NCBI GenBank assembly: GCA_903902325.1
Contig: CAIUUO010000208.1
Coordinates: forward strand, 1 to 32,372
Direction of reading: 5' to 3'
From: an uncultured Bacteroidia bacterium
GTDB taxonomy: Bacteria; Bacteroidota; Bacteroidia; Bacteroidales; Prolixibacteraceae
DNA: 32,372 nucleotides
The translations under genes were made by a program, and so were the position numbers. Positions 17,331 through 25,157 of the stretch are shown piece by piece. The notes beneath the pieces are model-generated. The model saw only the letters and a list, made by a program, of their open reading frames with translations. It had not been told where the DNA came from and did no database searches. How positions within the stretch are numbered: position 1 is the first letter of the stretch; each line of letters opens with the position of its first letter.

Positions 17331-17774
17331 CTAATTCTCCGGAGAATCAGCTGATTTATCATAAGGATTCTTTTTTCCGTTGAATCGATCTTTCTCCCAG
17401 GTTGCTGGATTGCTTGCTATGTAGTTGTAAATGAATTCATATTCGCAATTGTTTTTAATGAGATGATCATAAAATCGTGGATGCCATACCTTTTTGCCTG
17501 CTGAACTTCTGATCGTATTTATTCGGGTTGTGACAGATGATTTAAAACCACCCACAAAAGTGGATATTGATTTTGGTTGCAATCCGGAGGTGGTAAGCCG
17601 ATGATTCTTATCCTGCACCGATTGAATAAGTTCTACCAGAAGATGGAGATGATTGGGCATTATCACATAACTGATACACTTTAATTCACGACGGATTTCA
17701 AATGATCGGAGCAATTCTTCACGGACAATTACACCCAAATCAGACATTTCCATTTCGCTATTATTTATTTTCAT
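17331..17774 (-). CDS. REP-associated tyrosine transposase (RAYT, Y1/HUH family), probably N-terminally truncated
   Basis: The 147-residue product contains the HUH metal site in YVIMPNHLHLLVEL (H42-L-H44). It also has the RAYT C-terminal pattern WHPRFYDHLIKNNCEYEFIYNYIASNPATW, with Y102 and Y116 as candidate catalytic tyrosines. Typical RAYTs are about 170-220 residues and begin with a strand such as YHVT(I/F)xT before the region seen here; that strand is missing, and no upstream frame supplies it. The gene may be a remnant or use a shortened fold. It sits between two mirror-image REP pairs, the classical RAYT/REP arrangement, which strongly supports the assignment. Confidence 0.85.
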   Translation of the reverse strand: MKINNSEMEMSDLGVIVREELLRSFEIRRELKCISYVIMPNHLHLLVELIQSVQDKNHRLTTSGLQPKSISTFVGGFKSSVTTRINTIRSSAGKKVWHPRFYDHLIKNNCEYEFIYNYIASNPATWEKDRFNGKKNPYDKSADSPEN

Positions 17775-17827
17775 ACAACGTCATACATAAATTTACACCA
17801 TTTTAAGGAGAAAAACGAATTGGGGTA

Positions 17828-17897
17828 GAGCCGTCCGGCCGGACGGCTTCCTCTCACATGCATGAAGGCCTGTACAGCCGCCCGGTTGGGCGGCTCC
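17828..17897. repeat. REP palindromes 3 and 4 (right pair)
   Basis: REP3: AGCCGTCC-GGCC-GGACGGCT (17829..17848). REP4: AGCCGCCC-GGTT-GGGCGGCT (17876..17895). REP4 is the reverse complement of REP1, including the adjoining TGTACA, so the two outer REPs form a long inverted repeat around the RAYT. A further solo copy is at 25655..25674. Confidence 0.92.
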
Positions 17898-17949
17898 TAC
17901 CGGAGACCCAAAAATAATTTCCATTCTAATGGCTAGACCAGTTATTCCA

Positions 17950-17982
17950 TTTACACGTTCTTTAATTTCTTCCGAACACTCC
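17950..17982. repeat. IS-end fragment (33 bp) on the right side of the RAYT locus
   Basis: The 33 bp ending CTTCCGAACACTCCT match the transposase-3'-side end of the IS at 27150, apart from small differences. It is followed by AATTGCAAAACCGCGCCAGC, a CGCGGATT-palindrome half-site. Confidence 0.8.
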
Positions 17983-18006
17983 TAATTGCAAAACCGCGCC
18001 AGCTAA

Positions 18007-18117
18007 GGTCTTTTCGTCCTGAATCATGGTTTCGATTCCTTCATATTCAAGGAACAACTTGGCCATATGGGCTTCGTGCGGATAAGTGAAAGTGATGAGT
18101 GTCTCCCAGTTTATCAT
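18007..18117 (-). pseudogene. Truncated duplicate of the DUF2007 gene
   Basis: From the ATG at 18117 the frame reads MINWETLITFTYPHEAHMAK... and matches the first 37 residues of the protein at 12232..12699 with a few substitutions. Homology then stops at a CCGCGCCAGC repeat and the IS-end fragment. The rest of the DUF2007 domain, the zinc ribbon and the TM helix are missing, so it is a broken copy. The upstream DNA to 18300 is duplicated too. Confidence 0.9.
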
Positions 18118-18529
18118 GTGGTTGGTTTTTATTGGCTCAATATAGATAATCAAGTTATTGGTTATAAGAATGGTTTAAACGGATGAAACCCTCATGCACA
18201 ATCGCTCACAAAATAGCCTGTAAATTATCCTGAGGGTTCCATACGTACGTTGTAATTATCAACAAATTAATACTGTTATTTACGTATGAAATGTATGCAA
18301 GTGACAACCTTAGTGAAGCCTTCGTGTCTTCGTGCCTTGGTGGCAGGAAAATATGCCACTAAATGGCACCAAGACACAAAGGTTCACAAAGAGCAACCGG
18401 AAGTAGCTACCTGGTGGCATGGATTTGTAATCCATTGCTATCCAATATTTCAAAATCGTTATATTTGTATAACAGCAATTTTATGGCCACGCACCAAAAA
18501 TGTAAGTTCCATATCCAAATCACGGACCG
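18118..18529. other. Gene-free stretch: duplicated leader, dispersed repeats, and start of the plus-strand gene's leader
   Basis: 18118..18300 is the duplicated upstream region of the DUF2007 locus with the AACCCTCA/TGAGGGTT hairpin (18187..18238). 18320..18393 is an imperfect inverted repeat of the CACCAAGGCACAAAGG family. 18411..18440 has a degenerate GGATTTGTAATCC palindrome, also present after the source copy near 12910. The last 80 bp must hold the promoter of the divergent plus-strand gene; I see no clear consensus. Confidence 0.6.
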
Positions 18530-18949
18530 ATGAAATACAAGTCATCCCTTACGCAGTCAATTATAGTTTTGATCGTGTTGTTTTTTGTGTTTTTCATGCT
18601 TAAAACCCAATTTCCGGAAAGATTCGGTTCCCTGAAACCCACCTCCCGCCTGGGAGCATCCAGCTATAATATTTCAAACGGATGGCATTATAAATTCCAA
18701 TATATGGATGGCACTGTACAAGGATATTTTACTGCAAAAAGCGATCATGCCAAACTTATTTATTCCAGCAATATTGAGGAGGGAACAATCATTTACCAAC
18801 TAGGAAAAAGTTCTGACACTCATTTTGTCACGTTGCCGGTCAGCAATTCCGTTGATTCCGTTACGGGCGTTTTTGAAAAGGGAGAACAATATGAAATCCG
18901 CGCCATAGCATCTCAGGCCAAAGGACAATTCGATTTCAGAATGGAATAG
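18530..18949 (+). CDS. Small membrane-anchored protein with a beta-rich extracytoplasmic domain, unknown
   Basis: It is the only convincing gene on the plus strand. The 139-residue product has an N-terminal hydrophobic anchor (about residues 10-25). The polar domain that follows is rich in beta-strand patterns (GWHYKFQYMDGTVQGYFTAK, AKLIYSSNIEEGTIIYQLG, HFVTLPVSN). It ends with KGEQYEIRAIASQAKGQFDFRME, which recalls a small beta-sandwich. No family was recognised. The ATG at 18530 is the only sensible start. Just downstream, dense dispersed repeats begin. Confidence 0.75.
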   Translation: MKYKSSLTQSIIVLIVLFFVFFMLKTQFPERFGSLKPTSRLGASSYNISNGWHYKFQYMDGTVQGYFTAKSDHAKLIYSSNIEEGTIIYQLGKSSDTHFVTLPVSNSVDSVTGVFEKGEQYEIRAIASQAKGQFDFRME

Positions 18950-19368
18950 GTTCAAATCCGAGCCAGCGAGGAGCCCTTCGACAAGCTCAGGGGGTCCTAT
19001 CTCAGGGAGTATTTTTCAGCACAATACTGGGAGTCGTGGTCGTCCATTCGTTCCATTCGTCCCAGTCAGCCCGCTCAGGATGCCGGGAGTTGAGATCACC
19101 CTTTCACCCCCTCTTTCTTCGTCCCCGTCGACCCCTTCGACAAGCTCAGGGACCGGGTTAGCCCTTAATAAAATAGAAGGAAAACCCTTCGACCCTTCGA
19201 CAAGCTCAGGGGAGTCCAGGCTCAGGGCGTCCTATCTCAGGGAGTATTTTTCAGCACAATACTGGGAGTCGTGGTCGTCCACTCGTCCCAGTCATCCCAG
19301 TCATCCCAGTCGTCCTAGTCGTCCCCGTCGTCCCAGTCATCCAAGTCCAACCGTCTGCATCCACTCCA
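18950..19368. repeat. Repeat cluster: CCCTTCGACAAGCTCAGGG copies, a 53-bp direct repeat and a 9-bp array
   Basis: Three CCCTTCGACAAGCTCAGGG copies lie at 18974, 19133 and 19193. A perfect 53-bp direct repeat sits at 18994..19046 and 19229..19281. Seven 9-bp units (GTCCCAGTC or ATCCCAGTC type) run from 19285 to 19347, the reverse complement of the GACTGGGAY array at 10310. The stretch lies between convergent genes. The open frames in it are low-complexity translations of the repeats. Confidence 0.85.
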
Positions 19369-21276
19369 TCACTTCACCTTGTCCAAAGGCCTGCCGTTGT
19401 TGACCGACAATTTGCCGTTGACGATCTTGTAGCTGTAAGTTGCTGAGGCTTGTCCTTCAGGCTTCAGGGTGTAGGTGTCTTCGGAGGCTACGATCGTCCC
19501 CTTGTGCGCAAAGGATACCTCTTTGCCTCCGACTTTTCCCGATGCAGCGTATGAATAGGTGTTGTTTTTATTCACCACGAAAGTTGCCATCATCATTTTG
19601 TCGTTGGTTTGGTAACCTTTCCAGGTGCCCACCAAATTGGCTGGTACGGCCTTTGAAACTGGCTTGGCAGAAGCTGAAACGGGTTTGGCCCCTGCATTTT
19701 CCAGTGCCTTGACAATGTCGTTTTTGTTCTCCGGTGCATTGTTGGCATAATTCAGCGCCGAATCACCCACCTTGTTGACGGCATTCACATCGGCGCCGTT
19801 TTTGATGAGCAGGGTTACGAGTTTTGAGTTTCCTGACTGCGAAGCCAGCATCAGCGTCGTCTCGCCGGAGGTATTGGCTAAATTCACTTTGGCGCCGCTT
19901 TTGATCAGTAGTTCACAGACATCCACAGCAGCTTTCCAGCCTTCGCTCGAACCCAATTTTGCCGCACACATCATGGCGGTCATATCCTGCGCATGCAGGA
20001 CATTCGGATCGGCGCCCAATTCCAGCAATTTGCCGAGGGTTTTCAGCCGCACTTTTTTATCGACCGGACTGAACGACATGGCCAATCTGGCCAGGGGTCC
20101 GGCCCACGGCGAATCCTTCGAAACTTCATTGACATCCGCGCCACCCTTCACCAGCAGTTCCAGCATCTCGATGTGATAGCCCAGGGCAGCATAGCTAACC
20201 GCATTGAAAAAGAAAGAATTGTATCCTTTCAGGTTGGCTTTCTGTTCAATCAGATACCTGGCGGCATCCAGACTGTTGCGCTGGGTTGCCATTTGTATTG
20301 CGGTAATTCCCTGGGAGGTGGTCAGGTTGATATTTGCACCGTGTTTTAACAACAGTTTTATCCCCTCCACATTGTTGAAGGTTGCAGCCACATGGATGGC
20401 AGGTTCATCGCCAGTGGTTCCGGCTTTGCCCAGGTGATTCACATCCACCTTGTATTTTGTAATAAAATATTCAGCCCATGCTGCATATTTCGCATTGGTC
20501 ATGGCCATGTTTAATGGCAACATACTGTGCGGAGTGGGACCATATTTATTGGCTCCGTATTTCATGATGATATCCAGTATCTCAAAATTGTCATGATCGA
20601 TGGTTACAGGAATCATCCCGTTCCACGACTCAGCCGGACTAACGCCTTCGACTTTTGCACCCCGTTTCAGAATGGCTTCAACGGCTTCGGCATGCTGGTT
20701 CTGAACGGCATCCAGGTAACCGGTGGCATCGTATTTACCCATGTAATTGACGTTCAATTTGGGACCGGCGGTGTTGAGAATGGCCATAGTGACCGCTTTG
20801 GACTCCTCAGATTGCTTTCCGAAAGTCGCTACGATCAATGCATCAAACTTGTTGTTGAATTCGCTGTGGTAATTGATGTCCACCCCCATTTTGATGAGCC
20901 GGGTTACAATATCTACTTTTGAGTTGGGCCTGGCTGAGCTAAGTAAGATAATTAATGGAGTTGTAGCCCACGTTTTGTCCATATCAGGATCTACTAACGT
21001 TACAGTTTTTACATTAATTTTAGGTGCATCAAGCAATATGTTAATGATTTCGTTGTTCTCTTTCAGGCGACTTCCGCATGCTTCATTTAGCAACGAAACG
21101 CCTTCGTAAACCTCATTCACATTTGCACCGGCAGCCACCAGCGCTTTTAGTTGACTGACATCCCCTTTCTCCACGGCAAGGAAGGTTGCAGGTTTATCTC
21201 CTGCTTTTTGGGCAGATACAACGATGGATAAGAGTGATACACAAAGGATCACAACGATTTTTTTCACGTTCTTCAT
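19369..21276 (-). CDS. Secreted ankyrin-repeat protein with C-terminal lipocalin-like beta domain
   Basis: The ATG at 21276 (635 residues) is chosen over a TTG at 21288. The signal peptide is MKNVKKIVVILCVSLLSIVVSAQ. Residues about 30-535 are a long ankyrin solenoid; recognisable repeats include VAAGANVNEV, LLKHGANINLTTSQGITAIQMA, LLVKGGADVNEV, LLELGADPNVL, LLIKSGAKVNLANTSGETTLMLA and LLIKNGADVNAVNKVGDSALNYA. After an Ala/Ser/Pro linker, residues about 550-635 form a small beta domain (LVGTWKGYQTND ... YSYKIVNGKLSVNNGRPLDKVK) like the lipocalin-like domains of Bacteroidota. It is probably a periplasmic protein-binding scaffold; no enzymatic motif was seen. Confidence 0.9.
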   Translation of the reverse strand: MKNVKKIVVILCVSLLSIVVSAQKAGDKPATFLAVEKGDVSQLKALVAAGANVNEVYEGVSLLNEACGSRLKENNEIINILLDAPKINVKTVTLVDPDMDKTWATTPLIILLSSARPNSKVDIVTRLIKMGVDINYHSEFNNKFDALIVATFGKQSEESKAVTMAILNTAGPKLNVNYMGKYDATGYLDAVQNQHAEAVEAILKRGAKVEGVSPAESWNGMIPVTIDHDNFEILDIIMKYGANKYGPTPHSMLPLNMAMTNAKYAAWAEYFITKYKVDVNHLGKAGTTGDEPAIHVAATFNNVEGIKLLLKHGANINLTTSQGITAIQMATQRNSLDAARYLIEQKANLKGYNSFFFNAVSYAALGYHIEMLELLVKGGADVNEVSKDSPWAGPLARLAMSFSPVDKKVRLKTLGKLLELGADPNVLHAQDMTAMMCAAKLGSSEGWKAAVDVCELLIKSGAKVNLANTSGETTLMLASQSGNSKLVTLLIKNGADVNAVNKVGDSALNYANNAPENKNDIVKALENAGAKPVSASAKPVSKAVPANLVGTWKGYQTNDKMMMATFVVNKNNTYSYAASGKVGGKEVSFAHKGTIVASEDTYTLKPEGQASATYSYKIVNGKLSVNNGRPLDKVK

Positions 21277-21853
21277 AAGTAATGTCAAAGTTTTTTGCTG
21301 ATGTTTTTAAGTTAGGAAAATTTCTGAAAATAAGCGGAAACATTGCCTTTTGAGGGCCGTCCCATGCTCGATTCAAAAGTAAGAATTATTTGGAGGGCAG
21401 CAATCCTGCAGGTGCGGAATTGTTAGGCAAAAATGAAGGAAATAATGGATGAGGGGATGTCTGGGACGAGGGGACGAAGACAACTCCGGATAGTTGCTCC
21501 CTGAGCTCGTCGAAGGGTCTAAATATTTAACTTGACTTGCCGGTCCCTGAGCTTGTCGAAGGGTATTCAAGGAACCTGAAAAAAAGAAAAATGGAAAGAC
21601 CAGGGGACTGTGATTAGGAGACTGCAACACTCAAAAATGAAGAAATTCAGGGGTTTTATCCCGAAGGGATTTAATGTTAATAGCCCCGGAGTGAAGCGAA
21701 GCGGAACCCCGGGTTTGCGAATGTATATTGACCACCGTCCGCGATTGAGTTTTGAAAACAGGGGATTTTGTGGGATCGGACGGAAGGGACAAATGACTTG
21801 AAAAATTAAAATGGAATAATCTCACTCCTGGCCACCAAGGGGTATGTTTTTAT
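21277..21853. repeat. Gene-free stretch with several dispersed repeats
   Basis: In order: a degenerate GTCTGGGACGAGGGGACGA piece (about 21450..21480), two CCCTGAGCTYGTCGAAGGG copies (21499..21517 and 21545..21563), and a CCCGAAGGGATTTAATGTTAATAG / CCCCGGAGTGAAGCG block (about 21660..21715). That block resembles the 'conserved intergenic' repeats of other Bacteroidota. The 63-codon plus-strand frame across it is judged spurious. Confidence 0.65.
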
Positions 21854-22759
21854 TTATTCACTCTTTTCAAATCCGAGTTTTTCAAGATCCCCCAAACGTA
21901 TAAATCCGTCCACGTCATTGATCAATACATGGATCCAGAGATTGGAAGGAGTTTTTGTACAGGATTGAAACCTGATCAGATTCTTTTCCTTGATGGGAAT
22001 TGGTTTTTTCAAGGAGGATAAACTTGGTTTGGAATAGAGGCAATAGCGAAGTTTTGAAAGTGTTGCCTTACCATATTCACGGGTCACGGACTGAATACCA
22101 TCGATTAATACTGGCTGCCTGTCAAGTTTTTCAGCCTGATAATTCTTGGTGTTTTTTAATCCGTTAAAGTCTATTTTGTAATAATCCAAGGTAGAAACAG
22201 TTCTGATTTCTGTTTCATGCTGAACTACCAAATAGGGGATCAGAATTTCTTTTTCACCCGGGCAATCGTAATCGTTACCCTCAGTATTCATCAAAAGTTT
22301 GGATCTAACCCATTTCATGGCAGGTTTCGCACCACCGCAAACCGGAATAAATCCTGTGAACGGAACAAACTTTTCGGATTGATTGTATCCCCAAAGCTGA
22401 ATGGAATTCGTGCAATTCCCATAGCCTGAATTTTCGTTGGAATTGTAGGCAATCAAGGTTCCCACACCACAAAAGCTCATGGTATCGACAGAAACGGATA
22501 CATCATTGGTTGGTTCATTCGCAATCCTATCCATGAATAAAACCTTGCCCTTGCTGTCGAACAGGGTAACTAGTGAATCAGATTCGGAATAGGAACCGGA
22601 ATGTTTCACACTCAAAATATTTCCATGTACAAACGCATGGTTCGAAATATAGTAATCGCCGAACTTGACCACCGTCAGGACTACTTTTGAAGTATCACTT
22701 TCGCTGTACAAATTCAATTGAAGCAATGTCACTAACACAAAACAGAAGAGAATTTTCAT
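21854..22759 (-). CDS. Secreted protein of unknown function, possible C-terminal SH3-like domain
   Basis: The 301-residue protein has a short signal peptide (MKILFCFVLVTLLQLNLYS). The middle section contains several cysteines (FCGVGTLIAYNSNENSGYGNC, VCGGAKPAMKW, YDCPGEKEI) that could form disulfides in the periplasm. The C-terminus (LIRFQSCTKTPSNLWIHVLINDVDGFIRLGDLEKLGF) has the spacing of a bacterial SH3-like fold (W-x-V ... D-G-x-I). No family was recognised with confidence. It starts 112 bp from the stop of the next gene upstream. Confidence 0.75.
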   Translation of the reverse strand: MKILFCFVLVTLLQLNLYSESDTSKVVLTVVKFGDYYISNHAFVHGNILSVKHSGSYSESDSLVTLFDSKGKVLFMDRIANEPTNDVSVSVDTMSFCGVGTLIAYNSNENSGYGNCTNSIQLWGYNQSEKFVPFTGFIPVCGGAKPAMKWVRSKLLMNTEGNDYDCPGEKEILIPYLVVQHETEIRTVSTLDYYKIDFNGLKNTKNYQAEKLDRQPVLIDGIQSVTREYGKATLSKLRYCLYSKPSLSSLKKPIPIKEKNLIRFQSCTKTPSNLWIHVLINDVDGFIRLGDLEKLGFEKSE

Positions 22760-22871
22760 GTTTCAATTCAATGGTTTCAGGACCAATGCAAGGCTTAAAA
22801 TTACCGCCAACTTATTTGCATGTGCAATTAACCTTCCGCGACAGCAAATAGTGGACAGGCGATGGATGCCC

Positions 22872-23525
22872 CTACTTGCCGTTTTTTTTGTGCTTGTATT
22901 TCTTGCCGTACTTTTTCAAATCAGTCGTCAACGTTTTCATTTCATTCTTGAGTTCAGGTAGTGATAATTCGCTCCCAACGGCCAGGGCATAAAGGTTATC
23001 GCAGACCTTGACCAGTCTGTCCATCAGGGAATTGGGCAAAGGAGACCACTTCACTCCGATTCTTAGGTTTCCATGTTTGTCTGTGGTAGCGAAATAGTAA
23101 GTAGTTCCGTCAAGTCCAAGATCCATTGGCACCCTTTTAATTTGAACCGTTGCCTGGTTGAACAGGTTTCCAATCAGTTGAAAAAGTTGTTTGTCAATGG
23201 TATGTTTCCGGCAAATCACCTTGACCGAATCCTTGTCGGCCGCATACCAGTAATTCTCTGAAAATGTATTGGAAATTAAATAATAGCCATTCGTCGTTCT
23301 TTCGGCAGAAAAGGCATATTCCTTCGAAAAGGAGGGGCTTGCTGCATACCTTGCATAGGGACTGGCATTCATCCCGGCGTAGAGCATTGCAAAGTTATGC
23401 TCCATGTTTTGCCGGGTCCATTCATCATAACTCCTGATGTTTCTGATCGGTTCCAAATGGTCATTCTGGGACAACCCCCTGATTGCCAAAAGAAGAAAAA
23501 GGAAAAAAAGAAATGTCCTTCTCAT
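22872..23525 (-). CDS. Secreted protein of unknown function
   Basis: The ATG at 23525 gives 217 residues with the signal peptide MRRTFLFFLFLLLAIRGLSQ. The frame extends to 23579 but only adds polar leader sequence. The mature domain has a repeated aromatic pattern (SYDEWTRQNMEHNFAMLYAG, NGYYLISNTFSENYWYAAD) and a central DGTTYYFATTDKHGNLRIGVKWSP, suggesting a compact alpha/beta fold. The C-terminal tail is strongly basic (KKYGKKYKHKKNGK). No known family was identified. Confidence 0.75.
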   Translation of the reverse strand: MRRTFLFFLFLLLAIRGLSQNDHLEPIRNIRSYDEWTRQNMEHNFAMLYAGMNASPYARYAASPSFSKEYAFSAERTTNGYYLISNTFSENYWYAADKDSVKVICRKHTIDKQLFQLIGNLFNQATVQIKRVPMDLGLDGTTYYFATTDKHGNLRIGVKWSPLPNSLMDRLVKVCDNLYALAVGSELSLPELKNEMKTLTTDLKKYGKKYKHKKNGK

Positions 23526-23717
23526 GTTTTGTTGTTTGCAGGGTGCATAACTTGATTTTACGGAACAATCCTTCTCCATGGTTCAGAATATGGTTTTAGG
23601 CAAGCTTATAGGAGTGCATCACAGCAATAAATTTACGAATTATTATTGACAATCAAGTGAATGGCAGGTAATTCTTCCTTTGGCGCGGACTTGTTATCCA
23701 TGTAGTCGGCGGTGGTA

Positions 23718-24101
23718 CTATTTTGCCCAATAATCTACCACCGTAACCGTTGAAAGCTTGTTGCCAAGCATGGCTCCAAACGCTTTGTGTGCAGGGTGTG
23801 CCAGGTATTCGTCGCGGTCCTTTTCAGAATTGAAAGTAAGGAAGAAACAGTGGGTATGCCCCTTCTGCAGTCCTTCCGGACTAATGTCAGTTCCCCACTC
23901 CAGGCTCTTGATGCATTTGATCTGAGTGGGCAATGCCAGGAAGGCTGATTCCACAGTTTTTACCTGATCAGGAGTTACATCGGCCTTGAAACCAAACAAC
24001 ACAACATGGCGCAACTGAGGTGCACTTTTTTCTTTGTCGGCACCAAAGGAGAATGAAGTCAGGGAAACGAGTAAGATTAGCAAAGCAAGATTTTTTTTCA
24101 T
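23718..24101 (-). CDS. Exported Dabb (stress-responsive A/B barrel) domain protein
   Basis: The 127-residue protein has a signal peptide ending near SFGA. A full Dabb domain follows: LRHVVLFGFKADVTPDQVKTVESAF, SLEWGTDISPEGLQKGHTHCFFLTF, RDEYLAHPAHKAFGAMLG, VVDYWAK. Dabb domains are dimeric ferredoxin-like alpha/beta barrels; several are linked to stress, but the exact activity is unknown. Secreted versions like this one are frequent in Bacteroidota and Planctomycetes. It is flanked by gene-free stretches. Confidence 0.9.
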   Translation of the reverse strand: MKKNLALLILLVSLTSFSFGADKEKSAPQLRHVVLFGFKADVTPDQVKTVESAFLALPTQIKCIKSLEWGTDISPEGLQKGHTHCFFLTFNSEKDRDEYLAHPAHKAFGAMLGNKLSTVTVVDYWAK

Positions 24102-24210
24102 TAGGGTGAATTTAGAAGTTTGATGACCAAAGTTAACAAGAGTTCTCCGGATATTCCGTTATCCAATGTAAAAAAGGACGAATCCCCGACCGGCTGATAT
24201 GTTGGCCAAT

Positions 24211-24374
24211 AAAACCTTATTTCATAAAACAACTTTAGTAGAAATTGGATTACAAGCTGAATATTAACCTTATTACCTTATTTCAGTCAATGGTTCGATA
24301 ACAGAATAAGGTAATAAGGTTCTGTTAGTCTTTGTGCATTTTTCTACTAAGGTTAAAATAAAAAATAAGGTCTT
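24211..24374. repeat. Nested triple-palindrome element, copy 1
   Basis: Three concentric inverted repeats are present: outer AAAACCTTATTT (24211..24222) / AAATAAGGTCTT (24363..24374); middle AACTTTAGTAGAAA (24231..24244) / TTTCTACTAAGGTT (24341..24354); inner AACCTTATTACCTTATT (24266..24282) / AATAAGGTAATAAGGTT (24305..24321), a perfect 17 bp. The second copy is at 28641..28804 with the same spacing. Stems are conserved while loops vary. Confidence 0.9.
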
Positions 24375-24535
24375 ATGGCCCGAAGATTTGCCCTGCAGAC
24401 TTGTTCGAATCCCAGCAGATTGCTTCTCCGCCGGCTGGCGGATCGCAATGACGGAATTTTTTGGTAAGTAGTAAGGCAGCAGATTGCTTCCCGCTTCGTT
24501 CCTCGCGCTCGCAATGACGGTGCGTTGTTGGTCAT

Positions 24536-24616
24536 GTGAAGTAGGAGAGAAGGAGGCGGGTCATCAGTCTCTGATGATAGCAGAATTGTTGCCCGCCTCC
24601 TTCTCTCCTACTTCAC
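24536..24616. repeat. 25-bp perfect inverted repeat with inner hairpin
   Basis: The left arm at 24536..24560 (starting GTGAAGTAGGAG) pairs perfectly with the right arm at 24592..24616 (ending CTCCTACTTCAC). The 31-nt loop itself carries TCATCAG/CTGATGA. Such a long perfect stem is rare unless selected or recently formed. Confidence 0.92.
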
Positions 24617-24688
24617 CCCTGAACCCCGGACAGTGTCATTGCGAGCCGACGCAGGAGGCGAAGCAATCCGTTGCCAACAGGAAATGCA

Positions 24689-24748
24689 ATCCCTGGCGGG
24701 ATTAAAAAAGCATGGAGGTATTTGCAAATCCCCGCCTGCCAGGGATTT
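24689..24748 (-). terminator. Possible terminator downstream of the Fic gene
   Basis: AATCCCTGGC (24689..24698) pairs with GCCAGGGATT (24739..24748), extended by GGG/CCC with a bulge. It lies 26 bp past the Fic stop codon on the minus strand. There is no strong T-run, so termination is uncertain. Confidence 0.4.
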
Positions 24749-24773
24749 CAAGCTTTGGTTGATGCTGATTTTT

Positions 24774-25157
24774 TTAAGGATTGAAGGCTCTGATTTTTTC
24801 AGTCAGCCAATCTGAAATTTCTGCGTGTTGATATTTCCCTTCTGCAATTTTAATAACAAGATCATACTTTTCTTCTTCTGTTGCAACAATATCAAAACCG
24901 AATTCCATTAGCAGTAAGCGCATCAGAACATAACCGACTCGTTTATTTCCATCTACAAACGGATGGTTGATTAAAATACTTTGGATCAACGCTGCAGCTT
25001 TTTCAGCAGGATTCGCATATAAATCCTTCCGGTCGAATGTTTGAAACGGCCTTGACAGGGCAGACTCCAACAATCCATGATCCCTGATACCTTTACTGCC
25101 GCCAAATTGATCAATCAAAATATCATGAACCCGAATGGCGTCCGCAATATCTATCAT
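24774..25157 (-). CDS. doc: Fic/Doc family toxin (death-on-curing type)
   Basis: The 127-residue protein is Doc-sized and carries the Fic motif HPFVDGNKRVG (H65 to about G75), with the catalytic histidine and the anion-binding GNKR. The segment FGGSKGIRDHGLLESALSRPFQTF is typical of Doc-like proteins. Doc of phage P1 phosphorylates EF-Tu; canonical Fic proteins transfer AMP. The first part of the motif here (HPFxDGN) is closer to Fic than P1 Doc is, so the reaction is not decided. The ATG overlaps the stop of the small upstream gene by four bases (25154..25157), as in toxin-antitoxin pairs. Confidence 0.88.
   Translation of the reverse strand: MIDIADAIRVHDILIDQFGGSKGIRDHGLLESALSRPFQTFDRKDLYANPAEKAAALIQSILINHPFVDGNKRVGYVLMRLLLMEFGFDIVATEEEKYDLVIKIAEGKYQHAEISDWLTEKIRAFNP

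Larger units (their letters stand above)
24102..24773. other. Gene-free stretch packed with palindromic elements
   Basis: This 672-bp gap holds a nested-palindrome element (24211..24374), three ATTGCTTC/GCAATGAC repeats (24417..24456, 24479..24520 and 24637..24669), a 25-bp perfect hairpin (24536..24616) and a probable terminator of the Fic operon (24689..24748). No gene is credible. Confidence 0.75.

Noticed and set aside
19080-19403. A 107-codon plus-strand frame rich in Ser, Pro and Arg
   Set aside because: It is made of the CCCTTCGACAAGCTCAGGG repeats and the 9-bp array, and its end runs into the ankyrin gene on the opposite strand.
21610-21801. A 63-codon plus-strand open frame (IPKGFNVNSPGVKRSG...)
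   Set aside because: It translates a CCCGAAGGG / CCCCGGAGTGAAG intergenic repeat; there is no start-site support and no protein-like composition.
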